From the NCBI GenBank assembly GCA_016191985.1, contig JACPVB010000279.1, positions 1 to 5,354 on the forward strand: a stretch of 5,354 nt of DNA. The letters are read 5' to 3'. The notes under the pieces were generated by a model. It saw only the letters and a list, made by a program, of their open reading frames with translations. It did not search any database and had not been told where the DNA came from. A program made the translations under genes and the position numbers. Below are positions 1 to 4,614 of this stretch, piece after piece (position 1 is the stretch's first letter; each line of letters begins with the position of its first letter). The stretch comes from Chloroflexota bacterium (GTDB taxonomy: Bacteria; Chloroflexota; Anaerolineae; Anaerolineales; Villigracilaceae).

Positions 1-1209
1 CATCCAATCCTCTTTATATGGCACCATTGCACGGCTCTGGAGAAAATCACGTATTTCGGGCCGCGCTAACAGCCACTGCTGTATAAGCATCTCCACACGC
101 GCAGTCCATGGCAGGTCGCCAAACTGGTTGTGTGCGCCTTGTGCAAGTAACAGATGAACCTCCTTGAGCGCATTTAATACCGGATACGCATCGGAAATTA
201 CCATGGTATTATCGTCTTCCTTATAGAAGATGGCACATCGGTGCAGTAAGTTATGGAATGCCTCAAGGAACTTCGACCGACTATCCGCTGGCTGGAGTTC
301 GGGTACCGCCTTGCCATAGAGCCTCAAGCCGTAGTGGTGGTCGTACTCATAAGTACGTCTTGGGACCGTCAATCGGTGCTGCTCGTCTTGGATGTATCCC
401 CAGAGCAAGTTGTTCAGTGGACGCAGGGGGTCTATTTCGACATGAGCTAATGGATCCCTGTCGGTTGGTCTCAGCCGCTTGTTCTGGAAACGCATAGAGA
501 TTGCATTCAGGCTCTGTACCAGCATCCCCTCCTCATGCCAGTATGACCAGATTAGCTCAAGCAGGCACGGACAGGAGGCTTTCGACCTAAGGATTCCGTA
601 ACAGTACGGCAAATCCACAGTTTTCTCATCAGGAAATGCAGCCTTTATAATCCTATCAATATACGGGAGCTTTCCACCCCCGAGATTGAGGTATTCGCCC
701 AATTTTGTTTTGATTGCCCCAATAGTAACATCAGAAATATTTTCGAGCCGGGTTACCTCTTCTTTCTCAAGGTATAAATTCCCATCCACCAATGCCACGC
801 CGCAATTTAGAAGTAAGAAGGCTTCGGTGACTGTCTTGAGCAGGTCGTAGGCGCCCACGCCATGCAAGGGAGCATAAAGCTCCCCTAACTGTCGTTCGGC
901 CTTTTCTCCTGCACCTCCAGGCGAGTCTGTGCATATACCAGGAGACGGTATTTTTACTTTTTCTTTTCCTTCCACACAGAGCACCTTATTGATGAAGTCC
1001 TTATAATAGGGGAAGGAAATCGCCTTTGCACGGTTTCGGATTGCCGGCCATAGCGGCTGGTCCACCGTCTGAGGAGCAGCCGAACGCTGTAAGCGTGCTT
1101 CCACTTCCTTAGGACCTTCTTTGTTAATCTTACCGGCGGCTTCTGCCTTAGCATATACAGGTTGAGCGATTTCAGTGGGTCTTCTTCCTTCATCTTTTTC
1201 CTTAACCAT
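1..1209 (-). CDS. Conserved-looking protein of unknown function, 3' end cut off by the window edge
   Basis: The frame is open for 403 codons from the ATG at 1209 to the left edge with no stop, so the C-terminus is missing. The start is set by an AAGGAG ribosome-binding site ending 7 bases upstream. Residues 1-50 are charged and look disordered (rich in K, E, A and P). From about residue 60 the protein looks folded, with many aromatics and Leu-rich helices. Recognisable blocks are IDPLRPLNNLLWGYIQDEQ (259-277), YEYDHHYGLRLYGKAVP (287-303), DSRSKFLEAFHNLLH (309-323) and GDLPWTARVEMLIQQWL (364-380). Cysteines cluster at 203, 213 and 215. I see no signal peptide, transmembrane segment or known catalytic signature. 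It is the third gene of the minus-strand operon, 31 bp after the metallopeptidase gene. The Trp/Asp/His-rich blocks give me the impression of a widely conserved 'hypothetical protein' family, but I cannot name it. That it is a real gene is nearly certain; its function is unknown. Confidence 0.88.
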   Translation of the reverse strand, partial: MVKEKDEGRRPTEIAQPVYAKAEAAGKINKEGPKEVEARLQRSAAPQTVDQPLWPAIRNRAKAISFPYYKDFINKVLCVEGKEKVKIPSPGICTDSPGGAGEKAERQLGELYAPLHGVGAYDLLKTVTEAFLLLNCGVALVDGNLYLEKEEVTRLENISDVTIGAIKTKLGEYLNLGGGKLPYIDRIIKAAFPDEKTVDLPYCYGILRSKASCPCLLELIWSYWHEEGMLVQSLNAISMRFQNKRLRPTDRDPLAHVEIDPLRPLNNLLWGYIQDEQHRLTVPRRTYEYDHHYGLRLYGKAVPELQPADSRSKFLEAFHNLLHRCAIFYKEDDNTMVISDAYPVLNALKEVHLLLAQGAHNQFGDLPWTARVEMLIQQWLLARPEIRDFLQSRAMVPYKEDWM

Positions 1210-1216
1210 AATATTT

Positions 1217-1222
1217 CTCCTT
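1217..1222 (-). promoter_or_regulatory. Ribosome-binding site of the 1209 gene
   Basis: The minus strand reads AAGGAG, then seven bases (AAATATT), then ATG at 1209. This decides the start in an operon where the upstream stop is 31 bp away. An in-frame start further downstream has no comparable site. Confidence 0.8.
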
Positions 1223-1240
1223 AAGTTAAATAAAGGTCAA

Positions 1241-2554
1241 TTACGTTACTGATGCGGTCATTCGAACTACGGGTCGTTTCGCACAAATTGCGGAAGTATT
1301 CAACGTCCTTTGTACCGCCCAGTGCGTGAGTAGATTTGACAAAATGTTGCTTTCTTCTTCCGGACTAATCTTTCCATCTGCCTTTGTCTGCCCGATAACT
1401 GCAAAAACAAGACATGGCGGCGCTGTGCGCATCCTGGCTGGCACAGTGCGCCACGACTGATAGTAAGCAGATAACCGCGCAGGTTGTCGTTCCTCTACAG
1501 ACAGAGCCTCTATCAGTGAACTGCCACGAAGTGCCTTTGGGCGGTGATTGGCCAATAATGAGACGAAGCTCGGCATGGTCGCCTCCAGTATGGCAATAAG
1601 GTTTTCTCTTTTCTCGTCCAGTCCCACACGGGGATAGAACGATTCCCATAATTCAGCCAGCCTGTTCCATTGGGGGTGTGGGTATAGCGCATGACCTATG
1701 GCGCAGCTAAGCTTTACCCGCATCCAGGGGAGAGGATGCGGGTCATCCATGTTTATGCGAAATACAAAGGCTCGCGGTAGGCTTACTACGCCCATAAGCC
1801 CCATCGTTGAGGCAATGCCCACCCTGGCAACAGACCAGAAGTCGGCCAATATTTCCGATATCCAGCGCTCCCACAGTCTCCAGGCTATTTCCTCCTTGCC
1901 GCCCTTCTTTTGCATTCCTATTAGCATTGGCCGTAACGAGTTGACAAGATCGAGTAGTGCAGAACCCTGGTGACCAACTTCGTGAACCAGTGAGGAGGCT
2001 ATGCCGCTGCCGACCATGCGTTCTCGTGGAACGCGAATAATCGCAACGGGGTTCTCTCCGCCGCCTGGTAGTCTTGTGCGTGCACGGCGGATGGCTGCGC
2101 CTACTCCTCGGTCTAAGTAGCAGGCTACCGGCGGCGCCTTGTAATAATGTCCCGGCAGTACAAGTGCGTCGGCTGCCACTACATCGAGACCGGCGAGCCA
2201 TACGCCCGTCTCGTGCTCACTGCGCTGGGTCATTGCATCAGCGAAGATATCGAACTGTGTGAGTACAGCGTTAAATCTCATTCGCAGGAACGTGAACCGG
2301 CGCTGTGCCTCGGCTGGCTGCGCATTGCGCCTATGGGGTTCATGCAGCCATCCGAGATAGTCATAAACGAGTCCTCGCAATTCGCGGCGTCCCTTTGCCA
2401 GATAGCGCTCTATTGCCGTCTGCGCTGTTAGTGAGACCGCCGCTGCCGGGACCATTGTCTCCTGCAGGGCAAACGGCTTTACACGTGCCAATCGAGTTAG
2501 TAGCGCACGCGCCTCCTGCTCTAACAGCCATGATGCGATGGTATAGGTTGCCAT
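1241..2554 (-). CDS. Gluzincin-like zinc metallopeptidase (HEVGH), soluble
   Basis: This 437-aa protein carries the zincin motif SSLVHEVGHQG, with HEVGH at residues 191-195: two His zinc ligands and the catalytic Glu192. Thirty-eight residues after His195, WISEILADF (232-239) supplies Glu234 as the probable third ligand, followed by Ala-Asp. This ExxAD arrangement is typical of M48-like gluzincins. A later HPLPWMRV (273-280) recalls the conserved His-Pro and Arg found downstream in such enzymes. Unlike classical M48 proteases I see no clear transmembrane helix or signal peptide, so a cytoplasmic location is likely. Residues 1-130 are helical and Arg-rich. Near the C-terminus, IGQTKADGKISPEEESN (387-403) resembles the acidic DGxI loop of TerB-like or EF-hand-like modules. 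The start ATG is preceded by TAGGAGT, which lies inside the end of the upstream gene. The substrate is unknown; the small protein encoded just upstream is an obvious candidate partner. The peptidase call is good, the family assignment is tentative. Confidence 0.85.
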   Translation of the reverse strand: MATYTIASWLLEQEARALLTRLARVKPFALQETMVPAAAVSLTAQTAIERYLAKGRRELRGLVYDYLGWLHEPHRRNAQPAEAQRRFTFLRMRFNAVLTQFDIFADAMTQRSEHETGVWLAGLDVVAADALVLPGHYYKAPPVACYLDRGVGAAIRRARTRLPGGGENPVAIIRVPRERMVGSGIASSLVHEVGHQGSALLDLVNSLRPMLIGMQKKGGKEEIAWRLWERWISEILADFWSVARVGIASTMGLMGVVSLPRAFVFRINMDDPHPLPWMRVKLSCAIGHALYPHPQWNRLAELWESFYPRVGLDEKRENLIAILEATMPSFVSLLANHRPKALRGSSLIEALSVEERQPARLSAYYQSWRTVPARMRTAPPCLVFAVIGQTKADGKISPEEESNILSNLLTHWAVQRTLNTSAICAKRPVVRMTASVT

Positions 2555-2559
2555 GGATA

Positions 2560-3201
2560 TTAGACTCCTAACAGAATGATTTTTCTACCACGACGGATCC
2601 ACCGTCCGCTGAGGCCCGTGATGCCAACTGCGGGTGGAGCTGGTTGAGGGAGCAATCCAGGTGCATGCCTTCTTGCGGCTGCTGTAACCGCTGCCTTCGC
2701 TGCTGACTGCGGGTCAACGGCGGGTGGAGCAAGGGCTGCTTTCTTGGCAGCTTCTCCGGCAAAACGGACGTATCGCCGCGCCACTTCAAACTCCTTGTCC
2801 TCCGGACTTAACCCTTCAAGCTCCAAGCCAAACAGGCTCCCAGCTTTTGACGCCAGCGCAGCGCCAGCTGGACCACCGAGAGCACCTCCTACGATAGGCA
2901 AAGCCTTTTTGGCAGCGCCCTTAAGTATTCCTCCTAATGCTCGACCAACGGGAGACCCGGCAAATTTCTTGACTCCACGCCACGCTCCCTTAATCAACTT
3001 GCCCAGGAACTGATCGAGTTCGGCTTCGTCCGTAATTTCGAGTAGGTCAGATGCCAACTCCATTTCTTCTTCTTCACTGAAAGGGCTTTCTGCTTCTGTG
3101 TTGCCGATTAACGCTGCTTCCTCTGTAAATTCAAACGTATCAGCCTCAAAAGCATCAACCTCTGGCTCATACTCCATTTGCGTGCGGTCTATGTCATGCA
3201 T
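2560..3201 (-). CDS. Small protein with acidic N-terminus, Gly/Ala-rich centre and basic C-terminal tail; function unknown
   Basis: This 213-aa protein is the first gene of the minus operon. Residues 7-67 contain no Lys or Arg and 22 Asp/Glu, ending in the ordered-looking MELASDLLEITDEAELDQF (47-65). Residues 82-125 are Gly/Ala-rich with spaced glycines (SPVGRALGGILKGAAKKALP, then GGALGGPAGAALASKAG), resembling glycine-zipper or membrane-inserting segments, though with several Lys. Next come LELEGLSPEDKEFEVARRY (126-144), an Ala/Pro-rich linker with RRHAPGLL (177-184), and a strongly basic end, GRWIRRGRKIILLGV (199-213). There is no N-terminal signal peptide. The start is fixed by AAGGAGGG eight bases upstream. 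The charge-segregated layout could suit a secreted effector, a peptide precursor or a membrane-active protein held inactive by its acidic half; all of these are inference. The adjacent peptidase gene, 5 bp downstream, could process it. I cannot attach a named family. Confidence 0.85.
   Translation of the reverse strand: MHDIDRTQMEYEPEVDAFEADTFEFTEEAALIGNTEAESPFSEEEEMELASDLLEITDEAELDQFLGKLIKGAWRGVKKFAGSPVGRALGGILKGAAKKALPIVGGALGGPAGAALASKAGSLFGLELEGLSPEDKEFEVARRYVRFAGEAAKKAALAPPAVDPQSAAKAAVTAAARRHAPGLLPQPAPPAVGITGLSGRWIRRGRKIILLGV
2564..2570 (-). promoter_or_regulatory. Ribosome-binding site of the metallopeptidase gene, embedded in the preceding gene
   Basis: The minus strand reads TAGGAGT within the last codons of the small acidic/glycine-rich protein, overlapping its Leu-Gly-Val-stop end. 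Ten bases separate GGAG from the ATG at 2554. Placing the site inside the upstream reading frame implies translational coupling and a fixed expression ratio of the two proteins. Confidence 0.65.
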
Positions 3202-3207
3202 TGTATT

Positions 3208-3216
3208 ACCCTCCTT
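3208..3216 (-). promoter_or_regulatory. Strong ribosome-binding site of the first minus-operon gene
   Basis: The minus strand reads AAGGAGGGT, with the AAGGAGG core ending eight bases before the ATG at 3201. It is the strongest Shine-Dalgarno in the window and supports this ATG over the internal Met at residue 9. Confidence 0.8.
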
Positions 3217-3234
3217 CTTTGAAAAATGGTTAGT

Positions 3235-3263
3235 CTCGTTCCCACGCTGATCGTGGGAACGAG
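3235..3263. repeat. Perfect 12-bp-stem palindrome, REP-like (GTTCCCACG/CGTGGGAAC core)
   Basis: CTCGTTCCCACG (3235-3246) and CGTGGGAACGAG (3252-3263) are exact reverse complements around a five-base loop (CTGAT). The element sits about 19 bases upstream of the ribosome-binding site of the minus operon, so it would fall in the 5' leader or promoter-proximal DNA. Palindromes with this GTGGGAACGAG core recur in many environmental bacterial genomes as REP-type elements (family knowledge, not verified here). No T-run follows on either strand, so it is not an intrinsic terminator. It could be a mobile REP copy, an mRNA stabiliser or a protein-binding site. Confidence 0.75.
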
Positions 3264-3283
3264 TCGAGTCTATAATCGTTCTG

Positions 3284-3303
3284 GTGGAAGGCGCCTATTC
3301 CAC
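3284..3303. repeat. Imperfect palindrome GTGGAA / TTCCAC around GGCGCC
   Basis: GTGGAA (3284-3289) and TTCCAC (3298-3303) are reverse complements flanking the self-complementary GGCGCC (3290-3295), with a two-base TA bulge on one side. It lies just outside the larger 3235-3263 palindrome and may belong to the same element or be an operator-like site. Confidence 0.4.
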
Positions 3304-3359
3304 ACGAGCAGTATATGTGCAAGTAATGTGCCAGTCCGCCTGGGGGGAATTGCATAAGG

Positions 3360-3384
3360 AATGCTATCCTCTATATGTAGCATT
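3360..3384. repeat. Hairpin AATGCTA / TAGCATT
   Basis: Seven-base perfect arms (3360-3366 and 3378-3384) enclose an 11-base AT-rich loop. The setting is AT-rich and the function is unknown. Confidence 0.35.
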
Positions 3385-3464
3385 ATAAAATGATAATACT
3401 GTAATATGTTGTAATTAATGTTGCAGATTAAGTTCATACAATGGGTTTTAATGATAGTTTTATT

Positions 3465-3481
3465 ATCCGCCTGAGGCGGAT
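3465..3481. repeat. Perfect palindrome ATCCGCCT / AGGCGGAT
   Basis: Eight-base arms (3465-3472 and 3474-3481) flank a single G. The TCCGCC/GGCGGA core reappears at the tsaC-rpiB junction (4583-4588 and 4598-4603), suggesting a dispersed REP-like family. The GC-rich stem stands out in AT-rich surroundings. Confidence 0.6.
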
Positions 3482-3487
3482 GGAATA

Positions 3488-3543
3488 CGAAGGGCGCTTC
3501 GGTAAGGTGGCAATAAACGTGAGTTTTGGCGAAGCTGGCTTCG
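3488..3543. repeat. Two similar CGAAG/CTTCG hairpins
   Basis: The first has arms CGAAG and CTTCG (3488-3492 and 3497-3501) around GGCG. The second has arms CGAAGC and GCTTCG (3530-3535 and 3538-3543) around TG. They are 28 bases apart and share the same stem, and each is followed by a purine-rich GG-containing stretch. This suggests a duplicated small element. Confidence 0.4.
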
Positions 3544-3577
3544 GAGGAAAGGCTATCATTTTGCCTGGCATAGGCAT

Positions 3578-3594
3578 ACTCGCCAGAGGCGGGT
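3578..3594. repeat. GC-rich hairpin ACTCGCC / GGCGGGT
   Basis: Seven paired bases including one G.T pair (3578-3584 with 3588-3594) close an AGA loop. It is another member of the hairpin series between the two operons, and no T-run follows. Confidence 0.4.
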
Positions 3595-3608
3595 GAGCGG
3601 GTTAATAA

Positions 3609-3678
3609 GTAGACAGTAGTCAGTAGACAGAATACATATAGACAGGATAAAAGATTTTCCATGACTCCTGACTACTGT
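3609..3678. repeat. Direct repeat of GTAGACAG and an 11-bp inverted repeat
   Basis: GTAGACAG occurs at 3609-3616 and again at 3623-3630, 14 bases apart. Overlapping this, ACAGTAGTCAG (3613-3623) has a perfect inverted copy CTGACTACTGT (3668-3678) across a 44-base AT-rich spacer. The GTAGTCAGTAGACAG-type motif is low-complexity intergenic DNA. The inverted copy ends 14 bases before the -35 element of the plus-strand promoter. Confidence 0.5.
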
Positions 3679-3692
3679 TTTTCAGAGTTGTA

Positions 3693-3721
3693 TTGATATT
3701 TTTGTTTAGAAGTAGTATAAT
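3693..3721 (+). promoter_or_regulatory. Near-consensus sigma-70-type promoter for tsaC-rpiB
   Basis: TTGATA (3693-3698, five of six to TTGACA) is followed by exactly 17 bases and then TATAAT (3716-3721, six of six). Transcription would begin near 3727-3729 and read rightward, leaving a leader of roughly 195 bases before tsaC. No better promoter is visible nearer the gene. A tandem GGTGATA GGTGATA (3732-3745) follows immediately. The prediction rests on sequence match only. Confidence 0.7.
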
Positions 3722-3767
3722 TCCTTACTTTGGTGATAGGTGATAGGTAAAAAGGCAAAAGTGTTAA

Positions 3768-3891
3768 CAAATTCTAAATCCCAAATTCCAAGCACCAAAT
3801 TTAAAATAAGCACCAAAACGGTTTGTAGTCTGGAATTTGGTACTTGGAAATTATTTGGAGCTTGGCGCTTGAGATTTGGAAATTCTAATTT
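3768..3891. repeat. Long imperfect inverted repeat (AAATTCC / GGAATTT type) in the tsaC leader
   Basis: TTCCAAGCACCAAAT (3786-3800) pairs with ATTTGGTACTTGGAA (3835-3849) at 14 of 15 positions. Outer arms around AAATTCTAAATC (3769-3780) and GATTTGGAAATTC (3873-3885) also match imperfectly in inverted orientation. The right side holds internal near-repeats (CTTGGAAATT, TTTGGAGCTTGG, GATTTGGAAATT). Repeats of this A/T-rich CCAAATTCC style are familiar in intergenic DNA of several environmental phyla (from memory). It lies wholly between the predicted promoter and tsaC, so the transcript leader could form a long stem. It may be a MITE-like or degenerate element. Confidence 0.6.
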
Positions 3892-3921
3892 ACCTATGAC
3901 CCATAACCCTGACCTATTCTA

Positions 3922-4614
3922 ATGATGGATACGAAGGTATTGCGGTTAGATGATGAGTCGTATGCTTTGAGTATAGAGGAAGCTGCCAATGCCTTACGGA
4001 ACGGGAATTTGGTGGCTTTTCCCACAGAGACGGTTTATGGACTTGGCGCAAATGCTGATGATACAGAAGCAGTGGCTCGTCTTTATGAGGTCAAGCAAAG
4101 GCCAAGAGAAAAACAAATTGGTTTGCTTGTTTGTAGTTTAGACGGAGTAAAATTATGGGTGCAAACAATTCCTCCTAATGCGAAATTGTTAATGGAAAGG
4201 TTCTGGCCTGGGCCACTTACAATAGTGCTTCCAGGCAGGACAGACAGGAATGTCTGTCCTACCATTAAGGGTGGCAATGAGGTTGGGCTCAGGTTTCCTG
4301 ATAGCAAGGTTGCCCAGGATATTGTAAGGCTTGCCAAGGTGCCAGTGGTTGCCACAAGTGCAAATATTTCAGAAATGCCTCCGCCAATTAATGCTGAACA
4401 AGTAATAAGGGATTTAAGCGGAAGGATTGAGTTGATTCTTGATGGTGGGGTTACCTGCCTTCAAGCGCCTTCAACGGTTGTAAGGGTTACAAGTGCTAAT
4501 AGGGTAGAAATCATCCGTATCGGTGTTATTTCGAGGAAAATGATTTATAATTGTCTTAAACAAAAACAGGTAATATCGGAGATCCGCCATTCTTTTGGGC
4601 GGAAAGCACTATGA
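3922..4614 (+). CDS. tsaC: L-threonylcarbamoyladenylate synthase (Sua5/YrdC/YwlC family, TsaC type)
   Basis: The enzyme makes threonylcarbamoyl-AMP from threonine, bicarbonate and ATP, the first step of t6A37 modification of ANN-decoding tRNAs in the cytoplasm. Family blocks in order are PTETVYGLG (34-42), KQRPREKQIGLLV (58-70, the KxRP nucleotide-binding motif), WPGPLTIVLP (95-104), VGLRFPD (121-127), VATSANIS (143-150), LDGG (173-176) and PSTVVRV (183-189). The 230-aa length fits a single YrdC domain without the extra C-terminal Sua5 domain. The tail after IRIGVIS (198-204) is about 26 residues and a little longer than usual. SANxSG is SANISE here. Residues 105-114, in a variable loop, are encoded by a palindrome. 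The start is uncertain: two tandem ATGs (3922 and 3925) lack a clear ribosome-binding site, perhaps because a repeat borders them. It overlaps rpiB by ATGA. The family call is secure. Confidence 0.95.
   Translation: MMDTKVLRLDDESYALSIEEAANALRNGNLVAFPTETVYGLGANADDTEAVARLYEVKQRPREKQIGLLVCSLDGVKLWVQTIPPNAKLLMERFWPGPLTIVLPGRTDRNVCPTIKGGNEVGLRFPDSKVAQDIVRLAKVPVVATSANISEMPPPINAEQVIRDLSGRIELILDGGVTCLQAPSTVVRVTSANRVEIIRIGVISRKMIYNCLKQKQVISEIRHSFGRKAL
4234..4263. repeat. REP-like palindrome inside the tsaC coding sequence
   Basis: AGGACAGACA (4237-4246) and TGTCTGTCCT (4251-4260) are perfect reverse complements around a GGAA (GNRA-type) loop. Beyond a C/A mismatch, GG (4234-4235) pairs with CC (4262-4263), giving 12 paired bases. 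It encodes about ten residues (GRTDRNVCPT) in the variable loop between the WPGPLT block and VGLRFPD. The length between those blocks matches other family members as I recall them, so the element looks absorbed or replaced in frame rather than disruptive. Confidence 0.75.
4583..4603 (+). promoter_or_regulatory. Junction hairpin covering the rpiB ribosome-binding region
   Basis: TCCGCC (4583-4588) pairs with GGCGGA (4598-4603) around a nine-base loop. The right arm contains the only purine-rich stretch before the rpiB ATG (GGCGGAAAG, ending 4-5 bases upstream), so folding would hide it. Ribosomes finishing tsaC would open the stem, which fits the ATGA overlap and suggests translational coupling (inference). 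The core equals that of the palindrome at 3465-3481. Confidence 0.45.

Larger units (their letters stand above)
3264..3692. other. Gene-free, palindrome-rich part of the divergent intergenic region
   Basis: No reading frame here has both a usable ribosome-binding site and protein-like composition. Instead the stretch holds a series of short hairpins, listed separately, separated by AT-rich DNA (for example 3384-3465). The minus-strand operon promoter should lie here, but I find no convincing -35/-10 pair. A TATAAT hexamer on the minus strand (3387-3382) lacks a matching -35. The hairpin density suggests accumulated REP-like or MITE-like fragments rather than one regulatory RNA. Confidence 0.6.

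Noticed and set aside
253..497. Overlapping plus-strand frames opposite the left-edge gene
   Set aside because: They are antisense to a 403-codon open frame with a proper start signal, and their composition is not protein-like.
1743..2201. 152-codon minus-strand frame inside the metallopeptidase gene
   Set aside because: It is an Arg/Ser-rich out-of-frame shadow of the GC-rich peptidase gene without its own ribosome-binding site.
3235..3263. Intrinsic terminator between the divergent operons
   Set aside because: The stem is strong, but neither side is followed by a T-run, and the genes on both sides diverge, so no terminator is expected here.
3382..3387. Minus-strand TATAAT as promoter of the minus operon
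   Set aside because: No acceptable -35 hexamer lies 15-19 bases upstream, and the surroundings are AT-rich enough for chance hexamers.
3609..3630. CRISPR-like repeats
   Set aside because: There are only two 8-base units with a 6-base gap, far below any CRISPR repeat or spacer length.
3270..3662. 130-codon minus-strand reading frame in the intergenic region
   Set aside because: The frame runs through the direct and inverted repeats (giving LLTTVYLLTR) and several hairpins. The AGGAG before its ATG is only two bases away, and the middle is AT-rich with no protein-like pattern. The hydrophobic N-terminus is explained by translated repeat sequence.
3202..3921. tRNA or known small RNA in the intergenic region
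   Set aside because: No cloverleaf, CCA end or recognisable riboswitch core is visible; the hairpins are isolated short stems.
3740..3922. 60-codon plus-strand frame ending at tsaC
   Set aside because: It starts with GTG in a tandem GGTGATA repeat and its body is the translated inverted repeat. It has no ribosome-binding site, and the stop next to the tsaC ATG looks coincidental.
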